Both the position numbers and the translations under genes were made by a program. From Flavobacterium hercynium (GTDB lineage: Bacteria; Bacteroidota; Bacteroidia; Flavobacteriales; Flavobacteriaceae): a stretch of DNA of 64,000 nucleotides. Below are positions 16,613 through 25,511 of the stretch, one piece after another; the first letter of the stretch is position 1; the number at the start of each line of letters is the position of its first letter. The stretch covers positions 45,911 through 109,910 of the forward strand of contig NZ_MUGW01000018.1 in assembly GCF_002217285.1 (NCBI RefSeq). Direction: 5' to 3'. The notes beneath the pieces were generated by a model, which was not told the DNA's origin, ran no database searches, and saw only the letters and a list, made by a program, of their open reading frames with translations.

Positions 16613-17764
16613 ATGACCACTACTTTATTCCTTCAGTCTGATGTTCAAGATCCTTATGCTTTCTATAAATTGATGCTGGACAAAAATTCCATATATTGGG
16701 ATGAACACAATGAAATATGGGGAATTTATTCTTATGATTATTGCGTCGAAATTCTAAAAAACCCGGAAGCTTTAATTCCTTTTGTAAGCCATACTGATGG
16801 ACAAAAGCTAAACGAACATGCCTTAGATATTCTGACTAATCTGACACGATTATCAAATGGAATTCAGCATACTGTAAATCGCGAAATTGCCAATTTGTTG
16901 TTTACAAACCTAAAATCTGTTGACATACCTACCCTACTTTCGAAATTGATAAAAAATAATTTAGTTGAAAATAAAATCGATTGGGTCGATGCTGTTTGCA
17001 AAAAATTACCTCTTTTGATTGTTTTAAAAAGTTTTAGTTTTAAAGACGATGATATCACTTTTATAATAAGTAAAATTGAAACTTTAGTCAAAATAATGCT
17101 CCCGTCTAAAAGTGACGAAGAAGTAAAATTGATTAATGAATTTTCTGAAACCATTTTTGCTATCGCCGAAAAACAACTTTTGTCATTAGACTTTTATGAA
17201 TCTTTATCACATAAAATAACGGAATCAGAGGTTCATTCGCTTGACGAAATAAAGAAAATTTCTATTAGTAATTTAATCGGACTGTTTATTCAGAGTTACG
17301 ACGCCGGAAGAGGTCTTTTGAGTAATTCGCTATTACAAATTATCAAACATAAAACCTTTTCGAGCAAAACGACAATAGAAAAATCTGTTATAGAGACGTT
17401 ACGTTTTGATCCTCCGATTCATACTACCAGACGAATTGCAAGTGCCGATATTACAATAGGAGAAAAAATCATTAAAAAGACAGAAGCGATACTATTGGTT
17501 CTTGCGGCTGCCAATCGCGATTCGCAAAAATTCGAAGAGGAGTCAAATTTTGATATAGAACGCTTTAATAATAAGGAACATTTGACTTTTGGTATTGGCG
17601 GTCACCAATGTTTGGCGAAACATTTTTCTATTAATCTGGCTACCGAAACGTTATGGTTTTTATTTAATGAACATAAAACGATTACTCTTTTAGAAAACAA
17701 TATAACATACGAACCAATGTTTAATGCCAGATTACCTAAGAACATCTGGATTTCGATACAATAA
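16613..17764 (+). CDS. Cytochrome P450
   Basis: 383 residues from the ATG at 16613 (MTTTLFLQSD). The K-helix ExxR is E261TLR264 and the heme-ligand loop is FGIGGHQCLAKH with Cys333; the usual Gly two residues after the Cys is Ala. The I-helix segment is IQSYDAGRGLLSN, lacking the conserved acid-Thr pair that usually delivers protons to bound oxygen, so the chemistry may be peroxygenase-like or otherwise unusual. It is soluble, with no membrane anchor. No ferredoxin or reductase gene is adjacent. The ABM-domain gene follows after 15 bases, so these two form an operon. Confidence 0.9.
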   Translation: MTTTLFLQSDVQDPYAFYKLMLDKNSIYWDEHNEIWGIYSYDYCVEILKNPEALIPFVSHTDGQKLNEHALDILTNLTRLSNGIQHTVNREIANLLFTNLKSVDIPTLLSKLIKNNLVENKIDWVDAVCKKLPLLIVLKSFSFKDDDITFIISKIETLVKIMLPSKSDEEVKLINEFSETIFAIAEKQLLSLDFYESLSHKITESEVHSLDEIKKISISNLIGLFIQSYDAGRGLLSNSLLQIIKHKTFSSKTTIEKSVIETLRFDPPIHTTRRIASADITIGEKIIKKTEAILLVLAAANRDSQKFEEESNFDIERFNNKEHLTFGIGGHQCLAKHFSINLATETLWFLFNEHKTITLLENNITYEPMFNARLPKNIWISIQ

Positions 17765-17779
17765 TTTAAAAAATAAAAT

Positions 17780-18124
17780 ATGATAGCAGTAATTTTTGAA
17801 GTAATTCCTAACGAAGGTAAAAAAGCCGAATACCTTGATATCGCCGCAAGTCTTCGTCCGGAATTAGATCACATTGAAGGTTTTATATCGATAGAACGTT
17901 TTCAGAGTTTTAGCAATCCTGATAAAGTATTGTCCTTGTCGTTCTGGAGAGATGAAGGAAGTATTCAGCAATGGCGAAATCTTGAGATGCATCGTCACGC
18001 TCAGGCTAAAGGCAGAAATGAAGTCTTTAAAGATTATCATTTAAAGATTGCAACCGTTGTTCGTGACTACGGAATGTTTGAACGAAAAGAAACACCGGAA
18101 GATAGTTCTAGATTTCATAGGTGA
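17780..18124 (+). CDS. Antibiotic biosynthesis monooxygenase (ABM) domain protein
   Basis: 114 residues, a single ferredoxin-like ABM fold: MIAVIFEVIPNEGKKAEYLD, RPELDHIEGFISIERFQS, LSLSFWRDEGSIQQWRN, HRHAQAKGRNEVFKDYHLK. The motif sits in a small dimeric protein family that includes quinone-forming monooxygenases and heme-degrading enzymes, as well as proteins with no known activity. Being 15 bases behind a P450 and under the same likely regulator suggests a joint role in oxidising or detoxifying a small molecule; this is inference. Confidence 0.85.
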   Translation: MIAVIFEVIPNEGKKAEYLDIAASLRPELDHIEGFISIERFQSFSNPDKVLSLSFWRDEGSIQQWRNLEMHRHAQAKGRNEVFKDYHLKIATVVRDYGMFERKETPEDSSRFHR

Positions 18125-18395
18125 TAAAGGTTCAAAGTTGCAAAGGTTCTGAGGGACAAAGGTTTTTAGCTTCTGAGGTGCTGAGTTTCTTGCGAAGATC
18201 TACTTCGTCTGTTCACTGTCGCTCGAGTCTCCTTCGTGGAGATGACAAGATTGCGTGTAAAGTCGAAAAGTCCAATAATCCAACAAATCTAAAATCTAAA
18301 ATCTTAAGTCTAAAATCTAAAATTCTAAGAAATCCAACAAATCTAAAATCTGAATTCTAAAATCTAAAATCCCAAGAAGTCTAAAATTTGACTAC
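18125..18395. repeat. Dispersed intergenic repeat, copy 2, with TCTAAAA tandem stretch
   Basis: Shows the same modules as 15674-15850 (GGTTCAAAGTTGCAAAGG, CTCCTTCGTGGAGATGACAA) and a longer tail, 18285-18395, made of degenerate AAATCTAAAAT units. An open frame at 18121-18360 is judged to be chance. Confidence 0.7.
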
Positions 18396-18400
18396 TTTTG
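18393..18400 (+). promoter_or_regulatory. Promoter -7 box for rluF, possibly leaderless
   Basis: TACTTTTG matches TAnnTTTG and ends only 4 bases before the ATG at 18405, so transcription would start at or beside the start codon. Confidence 0.5.
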
Positions 18401-18404
18401 CATT

Positions 18405-19217
18405 ATGGAAGAGAATTTAAAACGTCTTAATAAATTTATTGGTGAAACGGGCTATTGTTCTCGTCGTGAAGCGGATAAACTTATCGAAGAAGGACGTGTA
18501 ACAATAAATGGTGTTGTTCCGGAAATGGGAACGAAAGTTTCACCACAGGATGAAGTACGTATTGATGGAAAGTTAATTGTCGAAAAGCACGAGAAATTGG
18601 TGTATCTGGCTTTTAACAAACCTGTTGGAATTGAGTGTACCACAAATTTAGAAGTAAGAAATAATATTGTAGATTATATTAATTATCCTAAACGTATTTT
18701 CCCGATCGGTCGATTGGATAAAGCCAGTGAAGGGTTGATTTTTATGACTAATGATGGTGATATTGTGAATAAAATTCTGCGTGCCAGAAACAATCACGAA
18801 AAAGAATATACTGTAACGGTCAACAGACCTATTACAGATCGTTTTATTGAACGCATGGGAAATGGTGTTCCAATTCTGGATACTGTTACTAGAAAGTGTA
18901 AAGTAGAACAAATTAGCAAATACACTTTTAAAATCATTTTAACGCAGGGTTTAAACCGTCAAATCCGTAGAATGACTGAATATCTGGGTTATGATGTAAC
19001 TGCTCTTAAACGTATCAGAATCATCAATATTTCGCTTGATGTACCCGTTGGGCGTTATCGTGATTTGACTGACGCTGAAATTAAGGAGTTAAATCATTTA
19101 ATTGAGCCTTCTAGTAAAACGGAGGAAGCGAGTTTGCCAAAAGCAGAAGCTCCGAAAAGAAGAACAGAATTTATAAAAAGAGAAGATCCTAGATTTAAGA
19201 AAAGAGGAGATTATTAA
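18405..19217 (+). CDS. rluF: 23S rRNA pseudouridine synthase, RluF-like
   Basis: 270 residues. An N-terminal S4 RNA-binding domain ([20 protein letters not shown], residues 7-26, continuing to about 60) precedes the RsuA-type synthase domain. The catalytic Asp is D105 in [41 protein letters not shown] and LNRQIRRM match the RluF branch, which modifies 23S rRNA near position 2604. The C-terminus is a short basic, disordered tail ([20 protein letters not shown]). RluB or RluE assignment is less likely because of the [13 protein letters not shown] insertion region. Confidence 0.88.
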   Translation: MEENLKRLNKFIGETGYCSRREADKLIEEGRVTINGVVPEMGTKVSPQDEVRIDGKLIVEKHEKLVYLAFNKPVGIECTTNLEVRNNIVDYINYPKRIFPIGRLDKASEGLIFMTNDGDIVNKILRARNNHEKEYTVTVNRPITDRFIERMGNGVPILDTVTRKCKVEQISKYTFKIILTQGLNRQIRRMTEYLGYDVTALKRIRIINISLDVPVGRYRDLTDAEIKELNHLIEPSSKTEEASLPKAEAPKRRTEFIKREDPRFKKRGDY

Positions 19218-19245
19218 ACGAAAGTTTATAAAATTAATACAGTTA

Positions 19246-19275
19246 AGCCCGGATTCTATCCGGGCTTTGTTTTTT
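19246..19275 (+). terminator. Terminator after rluF
   Basis: Stem AAGCCCGGAT / ATCCGGGCTT with a 3-base loop and T-rich tail. Confidence 0.9.
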
Positions 19276-19318
19276 TAACTATTTTATTTGACCAACTTAA
19301 TATTTATTTGACCAATTC

Positions 19319-19603
19319 TTAAATTGGCGTAATTTCTACAAGAACAGACTTACCTCGCAAAGGTCTGTAAATACTTGCGATAACATCATAGGTTAATCCT
19401 GAATGAACGACGCTTGCAATACATTGAAAACGGTAATTTGTTCCGCTTACGATTTGTGTCGCAACCAATGTTGGGCGATAACGCACACCAAGTAATCCAT
19501 TTAATGCTTCGCTAAAAACGGCTAAATCAGCTGGAGTTGGTGCATGATAATTGGTCCATCCACCTAACAATGTTTCATTCTCTAATTGGGCATTATCTGA
19601 CAT
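19319..19603 (-). CDS. Stefin-like (cystatin-fold) small protein 1
   Basis: 94 residues, no signal peptide and only one cysteine. The layout is that of type 1 cystatins: an N-terminal Gly-Gly (LLGGWTNYHAPT), a helix (DLAVFSEALNGL), then a strand ending in the first hairpin QIVSGTNYRF, which matches the cystatin QxVxGxNY motif, and further strands. Stefins are about 98 residues and inhibit papain-like cysteine proteases by inserting the N-terminal Gly region and this QxVxG loop in the active site. An inhibitor function is likely from the preserved loop but is not proven. The paralogue at 19650 lies 46 bases upstream, in the same orientation. Confidence 0.7.
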   Translation of the reverse strand: MSDNAQLENETLLGGWTNYHAPTPADLAVFSEALNGLLGVRYRPTLVATQIVSGTNYRFQCIASVVHSGLTYDVIASIYRPLRGKSVLVEITPI

Positions 19604-19649
19604 AGTTCTATGATTTAATATTACTTTTTATTTTACTGATCTGTAAAAA

Positions 19650-19931
19650 TTAAATTCTGCTAATTCTCACAATGTAGGCATCACTATCATAAGGTTTAAA
19701 GACCATAAGCAGCGATTCAAAAAAACGTTTACTTGGCGGAATAGATGCCAGACATCTAAAACGATAAATCATTCCGTCTGCAACTTGAGCAGAAACAAAT
19801 AAGGGCGAGTAATGTACTCCTGAGTAGCCTTCTAAAGCTTTATTGAAAATGGCTATTTCTTCGGCTGTTGGTTTTTCGAAAGTTGACCAACCACCAAATA
19901 TAATTTCTGTTTCAAGGGTTTGATTTGACAT
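19650..19931 (-). CDS. Stefin-like (cystatin-fold) small protein 2
   Basis: 93 residues, a clear paralogue of the 19319 gene (shared IFGGWSTFEKPT, AIFNKALEGYSGVHYSP, VxAQVxxGxxYRFxCxAS). The inhibitory loop is altered: QVADGMIYRF keeps Q, V, G and Y but loses the Asn-Tyr pair, so it may have different target range or be inactive. It has no signal peptide, so like its paralogue it is predicted cytoplasmic. The two are probably cotranscribed, this one first. Confidence 0.65.
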   Translation of the reverse strand: MSNQTLETEIIFGGWSTFEKPTAEEIAIFNKALEGYSGVHYSPLFVSAQVADGMIYRFRCLASIPPSKRFFESLLMVFKPYDSDAYIVRISRI

Positions 19932-20090
19932 GGTATGTAATTTTGGTTATTGTCCTATGAACGTTCTTTGATTTATTACAGTAAAAATAGAGTCGGAATC
20001 AATCTTTGGTTATAAAAATGTCACGAAACAGGAAATGATTGTCATGAAACCGATAAAAATAGGTACCGCAATTTTATTCAAAAAGGAGCA

Positions 20091-20119
20091 AAAAAAAGCC
20101 TTCAAATCAATGAAGGCTT
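20091..20119 (-). terminator. Terminator after the LytTR regulator gene
   Basis: Stem AAGCCTTCA / TGAAGGCTT with a 6-base loop; the plus-strand A run gives the T tail. Confidence 0.8.
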
Positions 20120-20148
20120 ACTAGTACATTAAAACCAGACTAAACGAG

Positions 20149-20895
20149 TTATCTTAGTATTCGAAAGTTTTTCACGAAGTCTTTGTATTTATCACTTAGG
20201 GTTACTTTATGATTTCCTTTTAAAATTATTAAATTATCATTGACAATAATTTCTTCAATTTTACTTGAATTCACGATATAGTTTCGATGTGTCTGGCAAA
20301 ACTTAGCAGAATCAAGAAGCTGAATAATTTTGGTTAAGGATATCAGAATGACAAATTTTTCAGTTTCTGTAATAATATTGCAATAACGGTCTTCTACTTC
20401 GATATAAACAATATCATCGATGAGTACTTTTTTGAGTGCTTTATTTTTTTTGATAAAAAGCGAATTGTTGCTAATTACGGTATTTTGATCTTCGCTATGA
20501 AAAACGTTCGACTGCTCATAAAATTTTTCGACAGCCATTTCAAGTGCGTATAAAATTTCAAGTTCATTAAACGGTTTCATTAAAAAGCTGAAAGGTTTTG
20601 TGAGCTTGGCTCTTTCAAAAATCTGACGATCCTTGGAGCTGGTCAAAAACACAAAAGGCTTTACACTATTAGGAACTACATTTATAGTTTCGGCAAAGGT
20701 TATGCCTTCTGGTCTTCCGTCCAGAAAAACATCAATAACTACAATGTCGATTTCATTATTGTAAAATAGCTGTAATGCTTCAGTATAATTTTCTGCAACA
20801 CCAACTACATTATAATTGTTTGCGGTAAGTACTTTTACAAGTGCTTCACTTTCGACAGGAGTGTCTTCGATAATAAGCACATTAATATTATCCAT
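20149..20895 (-). CDS. LytTR-family response regulator
   Basis: 248 residues. The receiver (about 4-125) has acidic residues IIEDTP, phospho-acceptor D55 (VVIDVFLDG) and the switch residues FLTSSKD and FLMKPF. The LytTR DNA-binding domain (about 145-246) shows IKKNKALKKVLIDDIVYIEV, CQTHRNYIVNSSKI and VTLSDKYKDFVKNF. Its start overlaps the end of the kinase gene by 8 bases, so they form a cognate two-component pair. The targets are unknown; the stefin-like genes downstream are separated by the terminator. Confidence 0.93.
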   Translation of the reverse strand: MDNINVLIIEDTPVESEALVKVLTANNYNVVGVAENYTEALQLFYNNEIDIVVIDVFLDGRPEGITFAETINVVPNSVKPFVFLTSSKDRQIFERAKLTKPFSFLMKPFNELEILYALEMAVEKFYEQSNVFHSEDQNTVISNNSLFIKKNKALKKVLIDDIVYIEVEDRYCNIITETEKFVILISLTKIIQLLDSAKFCQTHRNYIVNSSKIEEIIVNDNLIILKGNHKVTLSDKYKDFVKNFRILR

Positions 20896-22630
20896 TATTT
20901 TTAAACTTTTGTAAGGTGATAATTATTTCAGTTCCAACATTTTCTTCACTTTCGATATCGAGCTGACCACCATTTTTATGGATCATACTTTTACAGAGCT
21001 GCATTCCTAATCCTGTTCCAATTGCATCGTCATCTTTTTTCTTAGAAAGCAAAACGGTATTTTTCAGAAGCTGTTCTCTTGTTGCAGCATTCATTCCGGA
21101 ACCGGTATCTTTTACTATCAGATAGCAAAAATCATCTGATGAAGGTCTGGTGTAAATCGAAATCGTTCCGTTTTCTTTTGAAAACTTTATGGCATTATCC
21201 AGCAAATTTCTAACAATAATTTTCAGAGAATCCATATCAGCAAATACATAATCTGATTTATCAACCGCTATATTAAAAGTAATATTTTTATTTAGCATTA
21301 ACGGTTTATAATTGTATTCTACATGCTGCACTATAGATGCTAGGTGCAATTGCTCCTGATAAAAATAAGCTTGCTTTGTTTGCAGTAAAGCCCAATTAAG
21401 CAGATTGTCTAACAAATTATAAGCGCCATTTGCAATATTACTATTGTTATGAAGCAAAACGTCTAATTCTGTAAAATTTTTGTTTTCCAGATTTTCTATC
21501 AATTTACTGTTACTCGTTTTTAGAGCATTTACAGAGGAACGTAAATCATGGCTAACAATAGAAAACAACTTGTCTTTTGTGGCATTCAATTCGTCTAACT
21601 CATTTTTCTGAGCGAGAATAATTTTATTGTTTTTAATCTTTTGTCTGTAAAAATAAACTCCTGTACTAAAAAGAATCAACAATAAGGCCGAAGATGCAAT
21701 AAAACCATTTCGCTCGGCTACTTTTGTTCTATTTTCGGCAGCAAGTACATTTACTTCTTTTTGTTTTTGTTTTACTGCAAATTTCTTTTCCAGATCTGCC
21801 AGCGCCCATACTTTATTCTGATCGTTTAACGAATCTTTCCATGTTTCATATTCTTTTCTATAGGTTAAAGCTAACGGAAAGTTTTTTCGGTTCTCCTCTA
21901 CTACAGCCATATTGAGGGTTGCATTTTGCTTTAGCTGAAATGAATTGGTTTTTTTTGAAAGATTATAAGCTTTTATAAAATAGGGAATTGCCTGAGCATC
22001 TTTATATTGCTCATAATACAATGTTGCAATATCCATGTAAGAGGCAACAAGCATTTTGCTGTCTTTTTCTAATTCAAGCAATTTTACACCTTCGAATAAA
22101 TATTTTTCTGATTTATCAAAATCCTGTAAATGCAAATAGCAAACTCCTATATTATGATTAAGAACGCTTTTTCTAAAATAGTGTTTAGGTGAATATTGTT
22201 TTTCGACTTCAAGAAAATTGCTTAGTGCCTGTTTAAAGTCGCCTTGTTCTAAGGCAATTTCGCCCAAACCAATTTTTAAATTATAGTAAAACTTAAAATT
22301 AGGAGATACTTTAGTAAACTCTTTTTTTGCTTCTTCAAAAAGTTTTTTTTCTTTAAAACTAATGGCTCTAAAATAATGACAGTAATCTCTAAGTTCCTGG
22401 TTTTTGGTAACGCTAAGTTGTTTCATTGCATATACCAAAGTCGAATCGTAATTTTTTTCTAAAAAAAACGCCTGCGCTTTATTAAAATTTACCTGCTCTT
22501 TAAACTCCCTTGCTTTTTCTTTGACTTCATTATCAAAATAGTTTTCTATAGCCTTTGTGGTTTGAGAAAATATAAAAAACGGAATTAATAGTGCTATCGA
22601 GATGATACAACAATTTATTTTAATCTTCAT
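20888..22630 (-). CDS. TPR sensor histidine kinase
   Basis: 580 residues. A signal peptide (about 1-22), periplasmic TPR repeats (about 35-265), one membrane helix (about 310-327) and a coiled-coil linker precede the kinase: H-box FSIVSHDLRSSVNAL with His361, N-box IIVRNLLDNAIKFS, G1 VKDTGSGM and G2 GTGLGMQLCKSMI. The motif SHDLRS is the form typical of Bacteroidota kinases paired with LytTR regulators. It signals to the regulator at 20149, whose gene overlaps its 3' end. Confidence 0.92.
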   Translation of the reverse strand: MKIKINCCIISIALLIPFFIFSQTTKAIENYFDNEVKEKAREFKEQVNFNKAQAFFLEKNYDSTLVYAMKQLSVTKNQELRDYCHYFRAISFKEKKLFEEAKKEFTKVSPNFKFYYNLKIGLGEIALEQGDFKQALSNFLEVEKQYSPKHYFRKSVLNHNIGVCYLHLQDFDKSEKYLFEGVKLLELEKDSKMLVASYMDIATLYYEQYKDAQAIPYFIKAYNLSKKTNSFQLKQNATLNMAVVEENRKNFPLALTYRKEYETWKDSLNDQNKVWALADLEKKFAVKQKQKEVNVLAAENRTKVAERNGFIASSALLLILFSTGVYFYRQKIKNNKIILAQKNELDELNATKDKLFSIVSHDLRSSVNALKTSNSKLIENLENKNFTELDVLLHNNSNIANGAYNLLDNLLNWALLQTKQAYFYQEQLHLASIVQHVEYNYKPLMLNKNITFNIAVDKSDYVFADMDSLKIIVRNLLDNAIKFSKENGTISIYTRPSSDDFCYLIVKDTGSGMNAATREQLLKNTVLLSKKKDDDAIGTGLGMQLCKSMIHKNGGQLDIESEENVGTEIIITLQKFKNNG

Positions 22631-22695
22631 AGTTACGGTTACATTCTCAGGATTACTGCCAGTATATAATCAGTTCATTAATTTTGATTTTTTAA

Positions 22696-23169
22696 TCAAG
22701 GTATTGCTGATCCAACATTTGTTACTGTTCCTCGAGATGCAACAGGATCGATATCCCAAAGGAAAGTTTCAATAGTTTCTATTTCAGTAAAATCTGTAAT
22801 AAAAGGAACTTCTTTTGCATAAAAATCAAGTTCAAAAATATGATATTCCTTTTCTTCTGACTCTAACAAATCGTAGCTTATAAAAAACTGAAACTTTGGC
22901 TTGGTATCAAGACCAATGTAAACATTTTGATAGATACTAAAATCTATGTTTTTTAAATCTTTGGAAGCAATAAAAACTACAGCTCTAACAAGAAGTCGAT
23001 TATCTTCTGTATGATATGCCTCTACTAAAGGCGATAAAAGGGTGCGCTCGCGTCTTTCCGGAAAGCGAATCTTTCCCACTGGTTTTTTAGGCAGTTCTTT
23101 TGATAAAATTTCACCTGGAGGGTAAATCTTCTCTCTCGGTCCGGGTCCGTTTGGAGTAGTTTTTTTCAT
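22696..23169 (-). CDS. Uncharacterised small protein, proline-rich N-terminus
   Basis: 157 residues, unrecognised. It begins with a proline/lysine-rich stretch (TTPNGPGPREKIYPPGEILS, KELPKKPVGKIRFPERRE), without a signal peptide. The rest alternates strands (RLLVRAVVFIASKDL, IDFSIYQNVYIGLDTKP, KFQFFISYDLLES, YHIFELDFYAKEVPFI) and ends in VASRGTVTNVGSAIP. The look is of a small beta-rich domain. It lies 65 bases upstream of the TPR kinase gene in the same orientation, so it could be the first gene of that transcript. Confidence 0.6.
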   Translation of the reverse strand: MKKTTPNGPGPREKIYPPGEILSKELPKKPVGKIRFPERRERTLLSPLVEAYHTEDNRLLVRAVVFIASKDLKNIDFSIYQNVYIGLDTKPKFQFFISYDLLESEEKEYHIFELDFYAKEVPFITDFTEIETIETFLWDIDPVASRGTVTNVGSAIP

Positions 23170-23410
23170 GGTATTAATTATTAGGGTTAAACTTTTATTG
23201 ATTATTGAAAAATTTTAAGGAATATTCTAATAAGTATATGCTAAAGAGCGAAAAAACAGTGATTTTTCAGGAATCAAATATAGTAAAGTTTTTCTTAATA
23301 AGATTTAAAGCGACTTTATAAAGAAATTAATTAACAATTTTTTATTTCTCACTTCCACTAAAAAAGTGCTACAGCGATGCGTGAAGATTATATTACAAAA
23401 ATCAAGGCAT

Positions 23411-23438
23411 AAAAAAACCCATTCTTTCGAATGGGTTT
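23411..23438 (-). terminator. Terminator after the beta-propeller gene
   Basis: Stem AAACCCATTC / GAATGGGTTT with a 4-base loop; T tail on the minus strand. Confidence 0.85.
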
Positions 23439-23460
23439 CTATATATTTTACTAAATGTAA

Positions 23461-25362
23461 TTATATCTTTTTATTGAAAATTCTTAATTCATTTTCGAAG
23501 ATGTAATAAATAGATTCTGTTTCTGCATCAATTTCATAAATCGGACGCATGTTTTCGAAGATAATTTTATCTAATTCAACACCATCTTCTTTTTTTACTT
23601 TTACTAATACTTTTTTATCAGTAGCAGCATCTTTTGCAAAAATATAAGAGTAATCACGATTTTGTTTCATTGCATCGTAACGCTGACCAAGTCTTTTAGA
23701 TACGTTTGCTAATGCAGCAGATCCGGCAGCTTGATTTGAAGCTCTTTTTAATCTTGCTTCATTTTTTTGTTTTACAACATGTTCAACTGGTTTTCCGGTT
23801 GCAGGATCAATTGTTGTCATTGTCCACTCGCTTCCCATAACAGCATTTCCAACGGCAGAAACTCCTAAGCCAATAGATCCGGCTGTAGCAAGTGCAGATC
23901 CCCACGCTCTACCACCATCACCTGGTTGTGTATAGATCTTTTGATATAAAACGGTACCTTCTTTACTTACTCCTAAAACTTCTGTTGGACCAGAAAGTGC
24001 AACTCCCCAAGTAAACAATTCAATTGAGTTTAATTCTTTTTCTTTCTTAACATTTACTTTTGCAAATGCATCCGGTCTGTCTGCTACCGTAGTACCAAAT
24101 TTGAAAAGCTCTTCGTCATTGTATACCAAAAACTGATTGTCATCTTCATCAAAAACACTTAACAATGGACGTTTTGGGTTGAATTTCAAGTTTCTTTTCC
24201 AAAGTTTTTTTCCTGATTTGTAATCTACCATGTTACCATAAGTTGCAGTAAGGTACAATACCTTATCATCAACTTTTCCTAAATAGTTGATAGCGTCTTC
24301 TTTATCATCAGATATTTCGATAAAGCTTTTCCATTTTTTCTGACCGTCTTTATCGATAAGCATCATTTCGTTTTCAGCAACATAAAGGTAATCACCGTCA
24401 ATTGGAATTACTTTTTTCAATCCGTCTCCACGAGCATCTTTTTTCCATATTTTAGATCCGTCATTCAAATTAAAAAAGTTGAATCCGCTATTGTGAGCTA
24501 CTAATATTTTAGTTCCCCAATCTTCTAAGTATACGATATATTTTGTTTTGATAGCCTCTTTCCAGATTGGCTTTCCAGTTTCAGAATCCAAAACATTTAA
24601 GTATTGTTTTGTAGACAACATTCCTTTGTTATTTATCACAACTAAGTTTTTGTTGTTTTGAGTAGGGAAAACTTTTGTATACTCAATATCTCCTGTCCAT
24701 TTTAAAGCACCAGACTGTCTGTCAATTGCTGATAATTTTCCTAAATAAAGAGAATAAATAGTATTATCGCTTACTTCTGCAGAATTAGACATGTTTGCTT
24801 TGAATGTAAACATGCTGGCAAACATACTTTTTGCTTCTCCTTGTTCTGTTTTCCAGATTACATTTCCAGTGTGTAAATCAATTAAAGATGCAATAACTTT
24901 TCCTTTTTCAACACCTTTAACTAAATATTCGTCTGCACCATACAAAAACTGACTGTTAAATACGGTATAATCATACTTTGCAGAGTTGTACACTACTTTC
25001 CCGTCTGCTGTATTTATTAAAACTGTTTTGTAATTTACTAATGCTTCAACATACGGAGTTCCATCAATATCTTTCAATATTCTTTTGCTCGCAAATAGGT
25101 TGTCAGTGTCTACTTTACTCAATGTTTCAAGAGCAGTAGCTTTTCCAATTTCTTTGTCAGCATCAAAACTCCAAACTTCCGCTTTAGTGTCAGGGCTAAT
25201 TCCTTTTACAACGTTTCCTTCTTTTACTACAAAAACTCCTGTAATTGAGTTTTGCATTAAGTCTTCGATTTTCGAATTCATTTTGATAACCTGATCTGCA
25301 ACTCGCTGAGAAAATCCAGCGAAACTTAAGGTTAAGAAAAAGATTAAAATAATTTTTTTCAT
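23461..25362 (-). CDS. Exported PQQ-type beta-propeller repeat protein
   Basis: 633 residues. The signal peptide ends at about residue 19 (LTLSFAGFSQ). Repeating Trp-containing blades follow over about 40-440: VWSFDADKEIGKA, NVIWKTEQGE, ALKWTGDIEY, KPIWKEAIKT, SKIWKKDARG, KKWKSFIEIS and KLWKRNLKF, as in PQQ- or BamB-like propellers that act as protein-interaction platforms. A glycine-rich segment (about 485-505) and a basic C-terminal part end the protein. No quinoprotein catalytic set is visible, so an enzyme role is not supported. It appears to be monocistronic, with a terminator at 23411. Confidence 0.8.
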   Translation of the reverse strand: MKKIILIFFLTLSFAGFSQRVADQVIKMNSKIEDLMQNSITGVFVVKEGNVVKGISPDTKAEVWSFDADKEIGKATALETLSKVDTDNLFASKRILKDIDGTPYVEALVNYKTVLINTADGKVVYNSAKYDYTVFNSQFLYGADEYLVKGVEKGKVIASLIDLHTGNVIWKTEQGEAKSMFASMFTFKANMSNSAEVSDNTIYSLYLGKLSAIDRQSGALKWTGDIEYTKVFPTQNNKNLVVINNKGMLSTKQYLNVLDSETGKPIWKEAIKTKYIVYLEDWGTKILVAHNSGFNFFNLNDGSKIWKKDARGDGLKKVIPIDGDYLYVAENEMMLIDKDGQKKWKSFIEISDDKEDAINYLGKVDDKVLYLTATYGNMVDYKSGKKLWKRNLKFNPKRPLLSVFDEDDNQFLVYNDEELFKFGTTVADRPDAFAKVNVKKEKELNSIELFTWGVALSGPTEVLGVSKEGTVLYQKIYTQPGDGGRAWGSALATAGSIGLGVSAVGNAVMGSEWTMTTIDPATGKPVEHVVKQKNEARLKRASNQAAGSAALANVSKRLGQRYDAMKQNRDYSYIFAKDAATDKKVLVKVKKEDGVELDKIIFENMRPIYEIDAETESIYYIFENELRIFNKKI

Positions 25363-25511
25363 AGTTTGTTTGTAGGGTTTTAAAATTTAAAATATGGTAT
25401 GTTATGAGCGACAAATATCTCACATTGCTACCTAATACACAAGCGCTTTAATAAAAAAAATCTTCTTAATAAATCCTTAATAATCAACACTTTATAGCTT
25501 TAGACCGTAAT

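Noticed and set aside
18121..18360. Open frame of 79 codons after the ABM gene
   Set aside because: It runs through the dispersed repeat and TCTAAAA units and its product is low-complexity; no start context or homology is apparent.
18285..18395. Possible CRISPR-like or direct-repeat array
   Set aside because: Units are short, degenerate AAATCTAAA stretches without spacers of constant length; no cas genes are present.
25196..25423. Frame overlapping the start of the beta-propeller gene
   Set aside because: It is an alternative frame over the signal peptide region of a well-supported gene.
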